DNA of 64,000 nucleotides from Gleimia coleocanis DSM 15436. Its GTDB lineage: Bacteria; Actinomycetota; Actinomycetes; Actinomycetales; Actinomycetaceae. The stretch spans positions 186,001 through 250,000 of the forward strand of contig NZ_DS999545.1 of assembly GCF_000159015.1 (NCBI RefSeq), written 5' to 3'. Below the pieces are notes generated by a model. It was given only the letters and a program-made list of their open reading frames with translations, did not search any database and was not told where the DNA came from. Of this stretch, positions 33,701 through 41,762 are shown piece by piece; position 1 is the first letter of the stretch; every line of letters starts with the position of its first letter. A program made the translations under genes and the position numbers.

Positions 33701-34945
33701 ATGCCTCAATCGATGCAGATTACCGCAGCTACCCTAGACCCAGCTCTGCTGGACCTCCCCTGGGAAACGCCACTAGAAGAATGGCCAGATGAAGTCCTCG
33801 CCGCCCTGCCACGTGGCATTTCCCGTCACGTAGTCCGATTCGTGAACCTATCCGGTCGCGTCATCGCCGTCAAAGAAATCGGCGAAACCGTCGCCTACCA
33901 CGAATACCAGCTACTCCGTGACTTGAACCGACTAAACGCACCCAGCGTGCAACCAACCGCCGTCATCACCGGACGTACCACTCCTGACGGAGAAGAACTC
34001 ACCCCCTGCCTAGTTACTGAACACCTAAAATTCTCTCTCCCATACCGAGCAGTATTCTCCCAACTAATGCGCCCTGAAACCGCGACCCGACTCATAGACT
34101 CCCTTGCAGTGCTATTAGTACGGCTCCACCTCCTCGGTTTTTACTGGGGCGACGTCTCACTTTCAAATACCCTTTTCCGACGCGATGCGGATGCCTTCTC
34201 CGCCTACCTCGTAGACGCAGAAACTGGTGAACTTCACTCAGCCTTAACCCCAGGGCAACGCAACTACGACGTTGAAGTTGCTCGCGTAAACATCATCGGC
34301 GAACTCATGGACCTACAAGCAGGTGGGCTCCTAGAAGAAGACGTAGACGTAATCACCATCGGCAACCGTATCGAAGAACGCTACCACCAGCTTTGGGAAG
34401 AACTCACTGCTGAAGAAACATTCTACAACGGTGAACGCTGGCGAGTATCTGCAAAAATTAAACGCCTTAACGAACTGGGCTTCGACGTTGGCGAACTTAC
34501 CATGTCCACTGATCTGGATGGCACTCGCATTGTCCTTCAACCAAAAGTTGTGGACGCCGGTCACCATCATCGTCAAATCATGCGTTTGACTGGCCTGGAT
34601 GTGGAAGAACGCCAAGCCCGCCGGATGCTCAACGATTTGAAAACCTACCGAGCTATTAATGGACTCAACCACGAAGCTGATGAAATTGTGGCACACCGTT
34701 GGCTGGCAGAAGTGTTTGAACCAACCATTCGTGCAGTCCCACCACACTTCCGCGCGAAACTGGAACCAGCACAGATCTTCCATGAGATTCTCGACCACCG
34801 CTGGTACTTGGCGCAACAGCAGTCCCGTGACGTGCCGTTGAACGAAGCCACCCAATCTTACCTAGAGAACGTCTTGCCGTCGCGTCCTGATGAAGCGCGC
34901 TACCTGGAACTAGACCCAACCGGCACGTTCTCTTTGGATGATTAA
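33701..34945 (+). CDS. DUF4032 protein (lipopolysaccharide-kinase-like fold)
   Basis: A 414-residue protein of the actinobacterial DUF4032 family, recognised by DLPWETPLEEWPDEVLAALP, RHVVRFV, AVKEI (a kinase-like Lys), EYQLLRDLNRLNAPSVQPTA, LVTEHLKFSLPYRAVF, HLLGFYWGDVSLSNTLFR and the C-terminal ILDHRWYL. HLLGFYWGDVSLSNTL resembles a kinase catalytic loop (WGDxxxxN). It may phosphorylate an unknown small molecule. ATG 33701 is chosen because the family begins near here; an in-frame ATG at 33626 would add 25 residues that contain an M2 word (33662). Separate unit between terminators on the left and a GDPD gene on the right. Confidence 0.8.
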   Translation: MPQSMQITAATLDPALLDLPWETPLEEWPDEVLAALPRGISRHVVRFVNLSGRVIAVKEIGETVAYHEYQLLRDLNRLNAPSVQPTAVITGRTTPDGEELTPCLVTEHLKFSLPYRAVFSQLMRPETATRLIDSLAVLLVRLHLLGFYWGDVSLSNTLFRRDADAFSAYLVDAETGELHSALTPGQRNYDVEVARVNIIGELMDLQAGGLLEEDVDVITIGNRIEERYHQLWEELTAEETFYNGERWRVSAKIKRLNELGFDVGELTMSTDLDGTRIVLQPKVVDAGHHHRQIMRLTGLDVEERQARRMLNDLKTYRAINGLNHEADEIVAHRWLAEVFEPTIRAVPPHFRAKLEPAQIFHEILDHRWYLAQQQSRDVPLNEATQSYLENVLPSRPDEARYLELDPTGTFSLDD

Positions 34946-35015
34946 TTTAAATCGCCTGATTCTCCCGAGGGCGGTTCAGAAAACACACAGTGCAAGAAAC
35001 ATGTAAAGGATAATA

Positions 35016-35804
35016 ATGACGTACCCACACATTATTGCCCACCGCGGTATGAGCTCGCTGGCACCAGAAAACACCATGGCCGCATTCGCAGCCTGCATTG
35101 ACTACGGTGTGAAAAGCTTCGAATTTGATGTGGATATCATCGGTGATGGCTCTCTTATCTGTATCCACGACGACAGTCTTGATCGCACCACCACTGGTAA
35201 AGGTGGATATTACAATCTGGATTACTCGGCTATCCGTAAGTTAGACGCCGGTAAATGGTTCTCAGACACCTACACTTTTGAACGTATCCCAGAACTGGCG
35301 TCGGTCATTGAACTAATGAACAAGTCCCAGCTGGACGCAAACCTGGAAATTAAGCCTTGTCAGGGTGGTCACGTGCTGCGTGAAAAACTTATCCAGCACA
35401 TTGCCGTAGCCTTGCGAGAACTGGACCCACAACGTCGCTTAGTGATCTCTAGTTTCGATCCAGAACTTCTCTGGATGGCTGCTAAAGCCATGCCCGAACG
35501 TAACTTCGCAGCACTTACTGAAACTAACCATGATGAACCGCTGTTGGAACAGGTACAGATGTGGCTAGATATTGCAGCTACGTTCCCAGAAACTGGTGCT
35601 ACTCTGCAGGCCATGCACGTTGATAATGAGGGGTTGACTGCTGAAGCAGTGAAAATGATGAAAGACGCCGGCTATAAGGTACGTGTTTGGACGGTTAATG
35701 ATCCAGCGCGTGCAGCTGAACTAGCTGAATGGGGCGTGGACGCTATCTTTACCGATAAAGCGCAGGACTTCCCTGAATCAGACCGGGCAGTTAGCGGAAT
35801 CTGA
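35016..35804 (+). CDS. Glycerophosphodiester phosphodiesterase
   Basis: A 262-residue GDPD-family TIM barrel. Catalytic and metal residues appear in IIAHRGMSSLAPENTMAAF (His, Arg, Glu), FEFDVDIIGDGSLICIHDD (Glu, Asp, His) and LDRTT. The C-terminal KVRVWTVNDPARA is typical. It hydrolyses glycerophosphodiesters such as glycerophosphocholine to glycerol-3-phosphate and an alcohol. No signal peptide, so cytoplasmic. The ATG is part of an M1 word (35019, encoding MTYP), and another M1 lies at 35678. M2 (34966) is in the 70-bp gap upstream. Confidence 0.93.
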   Translation: MTYPHIIAHRGMSSLAPENTMAAFAACIDYGVKSFEFDVDIIGDGSLICIHDDSLDRTTTGKGGYYNLDYSAIRKLDAGKWFSDTYTFERIPELASVIELMNKSQLDANLEIKPCQGGHVLREKLIQHIAVALRELDPQRRLVISSFDPELLWMAAKAMPERNFAALTETNHDEPLLEQVQMWLDIAATFPETGATLQAMHVDNEGLTAEAVKMMKDAGYKVRVWTVNDPARAAELAEWGVDAIFTDKAQDFPESDRAVSGI

Positions 35805-35811
35805 ATAAAAA

Positions 35812-35862
35812 AGTTTGGGTGGGAACTCAATCCTTTTCAGGATTTAAGTTCCCACCCAAACT
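35812..35862. terminator. Bidirectional terminator between GDPD and the ATPase gene
   Basis: 16-bp arms AGTTTGGGTGGGAACT (35812-35827) and its complement at 35847-35862, A-run before. The two genes converge here. Confidence 0.88.
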
Positions 35863-35904
35863 ATTAGATTAAACAGTCAGAACTGTTAACTTCTAAGCCT
35901 CAGC

Positions 35905-37041
35905 TCAGTCTGGCAGACGCATACCGGTGGACTTAGAGAAGTTGTGCTGGCCGCCTTCCTTAATGCGTACGTAAACGGTCTCACCGATTGGTGGAGCGGT
36001 ACGTGGAGCAGTGCGGATGATAATCAGGTCAGAAGCAGAATCATCTGGGTTAGCATCGGTGCCGGAGCCCAGGGAACCGCCACCTACCAGGTGACCGTAC
36101 ATGAAGGAGTCAGAACCCAGTTCTTCAACCAGGGTCAGCTTAACTGGGATAGCATCTTCAGAAGCTTCAACAACTTCCAGTGCTTCTGGGCGGAAGCCGA
36201 TGACCATCTTGCCGCCATCTTCTGGAACCATAGCAGCACGAGCAGCTTCAGAAACGCGTACCTTAGCCTTGCCCAAAGTAGCAGTGCCATCTTCGTGAAC
36301 TTCGAAGGTGCCCATGTTCATAGCCGGGGAACCAATGAAGCCTGCTACGAACTCGTTTGCTGGGCGATCGTACATTACGCGAGGGCTGTCGCACTGCTGC
36401 AGAATGCCGTCCTTCAGAACAGCAATACGGTCACCCATGGTCAGAGCTTCAGTCTGGTCGTGGGTAACGTAAACAGTGGTAACACCCAGTTCGCGCTGCA
36501 GAGCAGCAATCTGAGTACGAGTCTGAACACGCAGCTTAGCATCCAGGTTAGACAAAGGTTCGTCCATCAAGAATACCTGTGGCTTACGAACGATTGCACG
36601 ACCCATAGCTACACGCTGACGCTGACCACCGGACAGAGCCTTAGGCTTACGATCCAAATACTGAGTCAAGTCGAGGATAGCTGCAGCTTCCTCAACACGC
36701 TTGTTGATTTCTTCCTTTGGAACACCAGCAATCTTCAGAGCGAAGCCCATGTTGTCGCGAACAGACATGTGTGGGTACAGAGCGTAGTTCTGGAAAACCA
36801 TCGCAATGTCACGGTTCTTTGGTTGTACGTCGGTAACGTCACGGTCACCAATCAAAATACGACCAGAGTTAACATCTTCCAAACCTGCCAGCATACGCAA
36901 GGAAGTGGACTTACCACAGCCGGAAGGACCAACCAGAACCAAGAATTCGCCGTCAGCAATTTCCAGGTTCAGCTTGTCTACTGAAGGGGTGTCGTTACCC
37001 GGGTAAATACGGGTAGCGTTTTCAAAGGTTACGGTTGCCAT
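35905..37041 (-). CDS. ABC sugar transporter ATP-binding protein, UgpC/MsmK/MsmX-like
   Basis: A 378-residue ATPase of the CUT1 class. Walker A is GPSGCGKST, Q-loop FQNYALYPHMSVRDNM, signature LSGGQRQRVAMGRA, Walker B VFLMDEPLSNLD, switch His in YVTHDQTEALTMGD. The C-terminal 130 residues form the TOBE-type regulatory domain (VIGFRPEAL). ATG 37041 has a strong GGAGGAAAT box; the upstream extension of 19 codons is rejected. It stands alone, without permeases nearby. Such solo MsmK-type ATPases power several CUT1 importers; the operon at 17201-20344 lacks an ATPase and is a likely client. Confidence 0.94.
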   Translation of the reverse strand: MATVTFENATRIYPGNDTPSVDKLNLEIADGEFLVLVGPSGCGKSTSLRMLAGLEDVNSGRILIGDRDVTDVQPKNRDIAMVFQNYALYPHMSVRDNMGFALKIAGVPKEEINKRVEEAAAILDLTQYLDRKPKALSGGQRQRVAMGRAIVRKPQVFLMDEPLSNLDAKLRVQTRTQIAALQRELGVTTVYVTHDQTEALTMGDRIAVLKDGILQQCDSPRVMYDRPANEFVAGFIGSPAMNMGTFEVHEDGTATLGKAKVRVSEAARAAMVPEDGGKMVIGFRPEALEVVEASEDAIPVKLTLVEELGSDSFMYGHLVGGGSLGSGTDANPDDSASDLIIIRTAPRTAPPIGETVYVRIKEGGQHNFSKSTGMRLPD

Positions 37042-37273
37042 ACTTAATTTCCTCCATCGGCAGGTACGTGCCGAACGATCCGTAGTGAGAGGTGTCAAGT
37101 GTCTTCACTGACACAGTCATTAGCTTCCATCATTGAAAGCACAATAACTAAAGAAATCTTAGCACAGCCGCCCTCGGAAAAATATGAATATTCGATAACA
37201 AAATCACTAACGTTTTCCGTCAGAACCCGCGCGCACCCCAACCTAATCCCCTGAAAATCGGTAGGGTGGAAGT

Positions 37274-39046
37274 ATGCACGCAGAACAAAGACTACAGCCA
37301 GGCGACGAACTAGGCGGCTACACCCTAATTCGCCCACTTGGCACAGGCGGAACCGGACAAGTCTGGGAAGTCCGCGACGCCGGTGGGTACGTCTTCGCGC
37401 TAAAACTGCTGCACCCCAACCTCGCCATGGACGAAACCGCGCGCCTCCGCCTCGCCAGAGAAGCCCAAATCCTCGCGCGCATCAACAACCCTGGCGTACT
37501 CTACGTCTGCGACCTCGAAGTAGACGGCACCGACCCGTTCGTAGTTACCGAACTGATACGCGGACACAGCCTAAAAGAAGAAATCGAACGCAACGGCGCC
37601 TACAACCTTACACAAGCCCTAGAAATCGCCCAGCGCCTAGCGCAAATCCTCACAGCCGTACACGCCGAAGACGTCGTCCACCGCGACTTCAAACCCTCAA
37701 ACATCCTGCTCGGACCCGACGGACCAGTCCTCATTGACTTCGGCATCGCCCAGTTAGAAACCGACGACCGCTTCACCCACACCGGGCTAGTCTCAGGCAC
37801 CCCAGGTTGGGTCAGCCCAGAAGTAATCACCGGTAAAGCCCCCTCCACCGACTCAGACTGGTGGGGGTGGACAGCCACCCTCCTCTACATGCTCACCGGA
37901 CGCGTCCCCTTCGGAACAGGCAGCTGGCCGACAATCCTCTCCCGCGTAGCCATCGGCCAAGCTGATACCGCAGGACTAAACCCCGCAGTAAGTGAATGGC
38001 TGTTAGCTGGGCTTGCGCCAAACTCACGTGGGCCCCGCCCCAGCTATACCGAAATCCTAAACGGACTCACCCAAGTAAACTTAGAGCCACAAACCCAAGT
38101 GCTAGCAGCACCTGAACAACACACCCAGGTACTACCAACTCCCACAACACAAACCCAGATTTTGCCCACCCCAGCACCGACAACGCCAGCACCCACAGAA
38201 CTCTTGCCAGTAACCGTGGAAACCCCGGTAGAAACCGAAATCCTACCCATCACAGAAAACTACTACCAAGGTACGTCCTTAGAAAACTCCCACACCTACC
38301 CTGATTACGTGCCTCAAAACCCAAACACGTACCCACAGGCAAATGTAGGTGACTATCCAGAAATGCCACTCGGAAACATGCTGGGCAATCCACCACAAAC
38401 CCCACTGGCACAACCAACAGAACCAACCTACAAACGCAAACACGTACCGTTAATCTCAGGGACACTGCTCTTCCTCACTCTGGGAGCTCTACCATTCGCC
38501 CTCGGAATCATCGGAATTATCACCACCGCCAGCCTACTGCTCCTCTTCACCCTCATTGGACTACACCGCGCCTGGCTACGCCGCAAAGAAAACGAATTCG
38601 GGCAACTCCGCACCCGTGACCGGGCCTTGGCCTGGCTACGCCTACCACTACACCTGGTACAAGGCGCCCTCGGGCTACTCCTCACCGTCGGCTTAACCCA
38701 AGTAACCGTAATCGCCGGCTGGTATCTAAGCAGCGTAAAACTCGGCTGGCCCGGCATGGAATACTACCAACAAACCCTGCTACGCCCCACACACCGCATC
38801 CTCACCCCAGAAATCTGGTGGGGACCAGACCTGAACCTCGTGCTTGGTGCCCTCTACCTATCAGGCGCAATCAGCGTCATCGCCAGTCTCCTTGGACCCA
38901 CCGGGAAAGAAATCCGTGAAGGCGCTGCCGCCATCCTCACCGGACTCATACCATGGACGTGGTTACGCTTCATCATCATCACAGCGATAACAATCCCCAT
39001 CGCCTACCTGATACTCGTAATTTTTGCAGGCATCACAATCCAATAA
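37274..39046 (+). CDS. Membrane-anchored eukaryotic-type Ser/Thr protein kinase
   Basis: A 590-residue protein with an N-terminal kinase domain (about residues 15-270): glycine loop LGTGGTGQVWEV, ATP lysine in FALKLLHP (Lys44), catalytic loop HRDFKPSN (Asp138) and DFG at 155-157, activation-loop SGTPGWVSPE. A Pro/Thr/Gln-rich linker (about 275-390) contains the recurring unit TQ(V/I)L(P/A)xP. The last 200 residues carry about four membrane spans (starting with ISGTLLFLTLGALPFALGII). No PASTA domains, unlike PknB. Substrate unknown. The linker contains three M1 words (38270, 38327, 38442). Isolated gene, reading from ATG 37274 after a 230-bp gap. Confidence 0.9.
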   Translation: MHAEQRLQPGDELGGYTLIRPLGTGGTGQVWEVRDAGGYVFALKLLHPNLAMDETARLRLAREAQILARINNPGVLYVCDLEVDGTDPFVVTELIRGHSLKEEIERNGAYNLTQALEIAQRLAQILTAVHAEDVVHRDFKPSNILLGPDGPVLIDFGIAQLETDDRFTHTGLVSGTPGWVSPEVITGKAPSTDSDWWGWTATLLYMLTGRVPFGTGSWPTILSRVAIGQADTAGLNPAVSEWLLAGLAPNSRGPRPSYTEILNGLTQVNLEPQTQVLAAPEQHTQVLPTPTTQTQILPTPAPTTPAPTELLPVTVETPVETEILPITENYYQGTSLENSHTYPDYVPQNPNTYPQANVGDYPEMPLGNMLGNPPQTPLAQPTEPTYKRKHVPLISGTLLFLTLGALPFALGIIGIITTASLLLLFTLIGLHRAWLRRKENEFGQLRTRDRALAWLRLPLHLVQGALGLLLTVGLTQVTVIAGWYLSSVKLGWPGMEYYQQTLLRPTHRILTPEIWWGPDLNLVLGALYLSGAISVIASLLGPTGKEIREGAAAILTGLIPWTWLRFIIITAITIPIAYLILVIFAGITIQ

Positions 39047-39137
39047 CCAAACTGTGGTACGCAACCAGTAATATTGCGCAACCCCCAGCGGTAAGGAATA
39101 CTTTTAGAAGAATCGTTTTCAATGAAAGGCTAAGATA

Positions 39138-39917
39138 ATGGCGAATAAAGTGGATTCCACTCGCGCTAAAGCAGAGCAGCTACGTGCCGCTCAAGCAAAA
39201 CAGAACGCAAAAACCCGCAATATTCTAATTGCGATTGTTTCCGCCCTGGTAGCAATCACCGTAATCGCTTCTGTCTGGGTTGTTTGGAGCGCGAAAAACA
39301 AAGAAGCTGAAGTAGCCGCACCAGGCCAAGTAACCTCCTTCCTAGTTTCCAAAGACGGTATCGGTAAAGAAACTCCAGGGCTTCCTACCGTACACGAATA
39401 CTTCGACTACTCCTGCCACGCCTGTGCAGACGTAGACTCCTACATTGGCGAATCCGTAACTAAGGCCGCTATGGAAGGCAAATACAACCTGGTTCTCAGC
39501 CCAGTGACTGTAGTAGATATGCCATGGCACCGTGTAGCTGCTCACGCCTCTTACCTGGCTTACACGGAAAGCCCAGAAAACTTCGTTAAACTACACCACT
39601 CTCTGCTGGCTTACTTCAAGACGCAGTTCGACGCTTCCGACGCTTCTGTAATCCAAAACGAAGCAGCCTCCTTAGAACAAGTTAAGAAGCTCGCTACAGA
39701 AGCTGGACTGCCAGCTGCAACCGTTGAGAAGATTTCCGCCAAGGGCGCCCTAAGCTACCTTACCGCTAACTCCGCAGACTGGGGTGCGCAGAAGCCTGCA
39801 GGACGTGAAAGCCTGGGCACCCCTGAATTCCAGGTTTCCAATAAGGTTGTGAAGTTGAACGGCAAGTCTGTTGAAGAACTTTACGCCAACTTCGAAAAGG
39901 ATGTACTGGCTAAGTAG
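39138..39917 (+). CDS. DsbA-like thiol-disulfide oxidoreductase, membrane-anchored
   Basis: A 259-residue protein: short cytoplasmic N-terminus rich in Ala/Lys/Gln, one membrane segment (residues about 29-50), then an extracellular thioredoxin-fold domain with active site Cys93-His-Ala-Cys96 in FDYSCHACADV. The insert helices and the cis-Pro region (TPEFQVSNKV) fit the DsbA/MtDsbA-like group of actinobacteria. It introduces or shuffles disulfides in exported proteins. Good AAAGG before the ATG; a strong terminator follows. No VKOR partner is in this window. Confidence 0.9.
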   Translation: MANKVDSTRAKAEQLRAAQAKQNAKTRNILIAIVSALVAITVIASVWVVWSAKNKEAEVAAPGQVTSFLVSKDGIGKETPGLPTVHEYFDYSCHACADVDSYIGESVTKAAMEGKYNLVLSPVTVVDMPWHRVAAHASYLAYTESPENFVKLHHSLLAYFKTQFDASDASVIQNEAASLEQVKKLATEAGLPAATVEKISAKGALSYLTANSADWGAQKPAGRESLGTPEFQVSNKVVKLNGKSVEELYANFEKDVLAK

Positions 39918-39925
39918 CCTCTTTT

Positions 39926-39979
39926 AAACTGCTCCTGTCACCTATCACACATCACGTGTATGTGACAGGAGCAGTTTTT
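39926..39979 (+). terminator. Strong terminator after the DsbA-like gene
   Basis: 16-bp arms AAACTGCTCCTGTCAC (39926-39941) and GTGACAGGAGCAGTTT (39962-39977) followed by TT. It also insulates the tRNA gene that starts 20 bp later. Confidence 0.9.
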
Positions 39980-39999
39980 AATGGCACACTTATTTAAGT

Positions 40000-40072
40000 G
40001 CCACCTTAGCTCAGTTGGTAGAGCTCCCGCCTTGTAAGCGGACGGTCGTCGGTTCGAGTCCGACAGGTGGCT
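40000..40072 (+). tRNA. tRNA-Thr (anticodon TGT)
   Basis: A complete cloverleaf: 7-bp acceptor stem GCCACCT/AGGTGGC, D-loop AGCTCAGTTGGTAGAGC, anticodon loop CTTGTAA with anticodon TGT reading ACA (and ACG by wobble), T-loop GGTTCGAGTCC, discriminator T. CCA is not encoded. 73 bases. Followed within 10 bp by a terminator. Confidence 0.97.
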
Positions 40073-40078
40073 CAGCTT

Positions 40079-40109
40079 AAGCGCCCCAGCCAATCAGGTT
40101 GGGGCGCTT
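40079..40109 (+). terminator. Terminator after tRNA-Thr
   Basis: AAGCGCCCCAGCC (40079-40091) and GGTTGGGGCGCTT (40097-40109) form a GC-rich hairpin with one wobble, then CATTTTG. Confidence 0.85.
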
Positions 40110-40182
40110 CATTTTGCTTTAAACGTACGTGCCTGCATTTTAGAGATTCTCGAGGGCGCTATTTAAAACTCTTCGTTTTGCC

Positions 40183-41019
40183 TCATAGGTACGTGCTTGC
40201 ATTCAACGCAGCAGGCTGGGAAAGCATCACCATATGCGTAGCGCGCTCAATCACCTTGAAAACCCGGGGTTCACCGTTTGCAACCCCAGGTACGTGCTTA
40301 GTTTCAGAAGCTAAGTTTTCAGCAAGAATACGTTGAGCACGTACCCACGATTTTTGTGACGGCAACCAAGCACTCAAATTTCCCGGAGCTGCTAAAACTA
40401 AACACGGCACTTGTAAAGCATGCGTTTTAGAAACCTCAACTAACTGAGCAGTCCAAACTTTTTCCTGCTGTAATTCAGCAAAGAAGTACCGCACAGCATT
40501 CTCAGTGCTGTAAAGATTATGCAGATTCTTCGCCTGCGTAAACGAGTTACCCCGGGCTAAAGCTAAGGCAGAAACTGCAACGGGAAAGCTGTGAATCACC
40601 GCCCTCGAAAATAAGGACGTACCCAGGCAGGAAACTTCCTTCCTGAAAGGTACGTGCTCATGCTTAACGGTGGGGAAACGCTCAGGTGATGCAGTATCCA
40701 GAAGCACCAGGTGCTTAACTAAACCAGGGTAGAGGCGTGCGAAACCCTCAGCCAATAAACCACCCATAGAATGGCCCAGAAGCTGAACCGGACCGTGTAC
40801 GCTCACAATCTTCGAAACATGCGCATATAAGTGAGCTAGCTCCGCCTCCCACATATATGCAGGAATAACCTCAAATACACAATCATCAAACATTGAACGT
40901 TCAACCACGAAAAAAGGCCGCTGCGGTTGAGTTCTTTCAAAAACCCGCCGGAACTGCTGCCAGTCGCAAGTATGAACGGCCAAACCACCCACACAAACTA
41001 AAGGTACGTGCTTACTCAT
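40183..41019 (-). CDS. Alpha/beta-hydrolase fold protein
   Basis: A 278-residue hydrolase with nucleophile elbow LLGHSMGGLLAEG (Ser), oxyanion segment VCVGGLAVHTCDW near the N-terminus and a probable catalytic His in ERATHMVML near the end; an Asp acid is likely in the LLDTASPERF or APGNLSAW area. Substrate unknown. Gene is peculiar for M1 density: seven M1 words (40188 at the very end, 40289, 40339, 40617, 40649, 41003 and one spanning the next gap at 41040) and an M2 at 40601. In frame these words yield KHVP (start MSKHVPLV and TKHVPGV) and LGTSL. Reading frame intact. Overlaps nothing; 4 bp after the DUF998 gene stop. Confidence 0.83.
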   Translation of the reverse strand: MSKHVPLVCVGGLAVHTCDWQQFRRVFERTQPQRPFFVVERSMFDDCVFEVIPAYMWEAELAHLYAHVSKIVSVHGPVQLLGHSMGGLLAEGFARLYPGLVKHLVLLDTASPERFPTVKHEHVPFRKEVSCLGTSLFSRAVIHSFPVAVSALALARGNSFTQAKNLHNLYSTENAVRYFFAELQQEKVWTAQLVEVSKTHALQVPCLVLAAPGNLSAWLPSQKSWVRAQRILAENLASETKHVPGVANGEPRVFKVIERATHMVMLSQPAALNASTYL

Positions 41020-41023
41020 TTAA

Positions 41024-41743
41024 CTAAACCTCTGCGACAGGTACGTGCTTATCAGCCGGAAAGAAAAACCGAGAACAAAAAGCTACCCACAATGCCCAAG
41101 CAGTCACCCCAAGAGGCTGAAATACGTTAATCGGCAGAAAAGACACAAACGGAGCTGCCGCTAACAGCAAAGACGTACCCAACGTGAAAACCGTATAAAC
41201 CCTTGTAAACACAGGTAATTGAGTAAACGTGTACCCAGTGGAATTAGTAAGCACGTACCCACGCGCGAAAAACAAAATACATGCCGAAACTAAAGCGGTA
41301 ATAATTCCCAGCTGAGCAAAACTAGAACTAAACTCATGCGCCGTATCAGTGAAAGGCCGTGCAAAGTCCAAAAACTCCTGATTACAAGTAGCCTCAGCTG
41401 TAGGAGAACAACTCATTGGGAAAAACGAGTCAAACACAGTCGCCAACCCAAAAAGCCCCACACCAACCCAGAGCATTTTCACCAAGAACGTACCTTGATG
41501 CGACGCCCTCGGGAAACTCAAAAAAACCAGGACCGCTCCTAGCAGGACGAACAAACCAGAAAGGAAATCCACAGTCCGGAAAACCCCGCTGGTAGGCTGC
41601 GAAAGAGACGCCAACTCAGATAAATAAAAGGTACGTGCTTTGAAAAAACTCGGATACCAAAACCACCCTAAAGGCCAGGAAATATACAGAAACCCGCCTA
41701 AAAGTACAAACACGTACCTAAGGTGAAAAGCAGTCTTAAACAA
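41024..41743 (-). CDS. DUF998-like seven-span membrane protein
   Basis: A 239-residue membrane protein with about six to seven hydrophobic segments (RYVFVLLGGFLYISWPLGWF first). DUF998 features: FVLLGAVLVFLSF, FGLATVFDSFFPMSC and AHEFSSSFAQLGIITALV. Function of the family is unknown. In one transcription unit with the hydrolase. M1 words at 41040, 41173, 41253, 41488, 41630, 41712 and M2 at 41505; in frame they read KHVP, GTSL, YVLTN, GTFL, KARTF and LRYVF. Confidence 0.72.
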   Translation of the reverse strand: MFKTAFHLRYVFVLLGGFLYISWPLGWFWYPSFFKARTFYLSELASLSQPTSGVFRTVDFLSGLFVLLGAVLVFLSFPRASHQGTFLVKMLWVGVGLFGLATVFDSFFPMSCSPTAEATCNQEFLDFARPFTDTAHEFSSSFAQLGIITALVSACILFFARGYVLTNSTGYTFTQLPVFTRVYTVFTLGTSLLLAAAPFVSFLPINVFQPLGVTAWALWVAFCSRFFFPADKHVPVAEV

Positions 41744-41762
41744 AGCGCGTACCTAACTAAAA

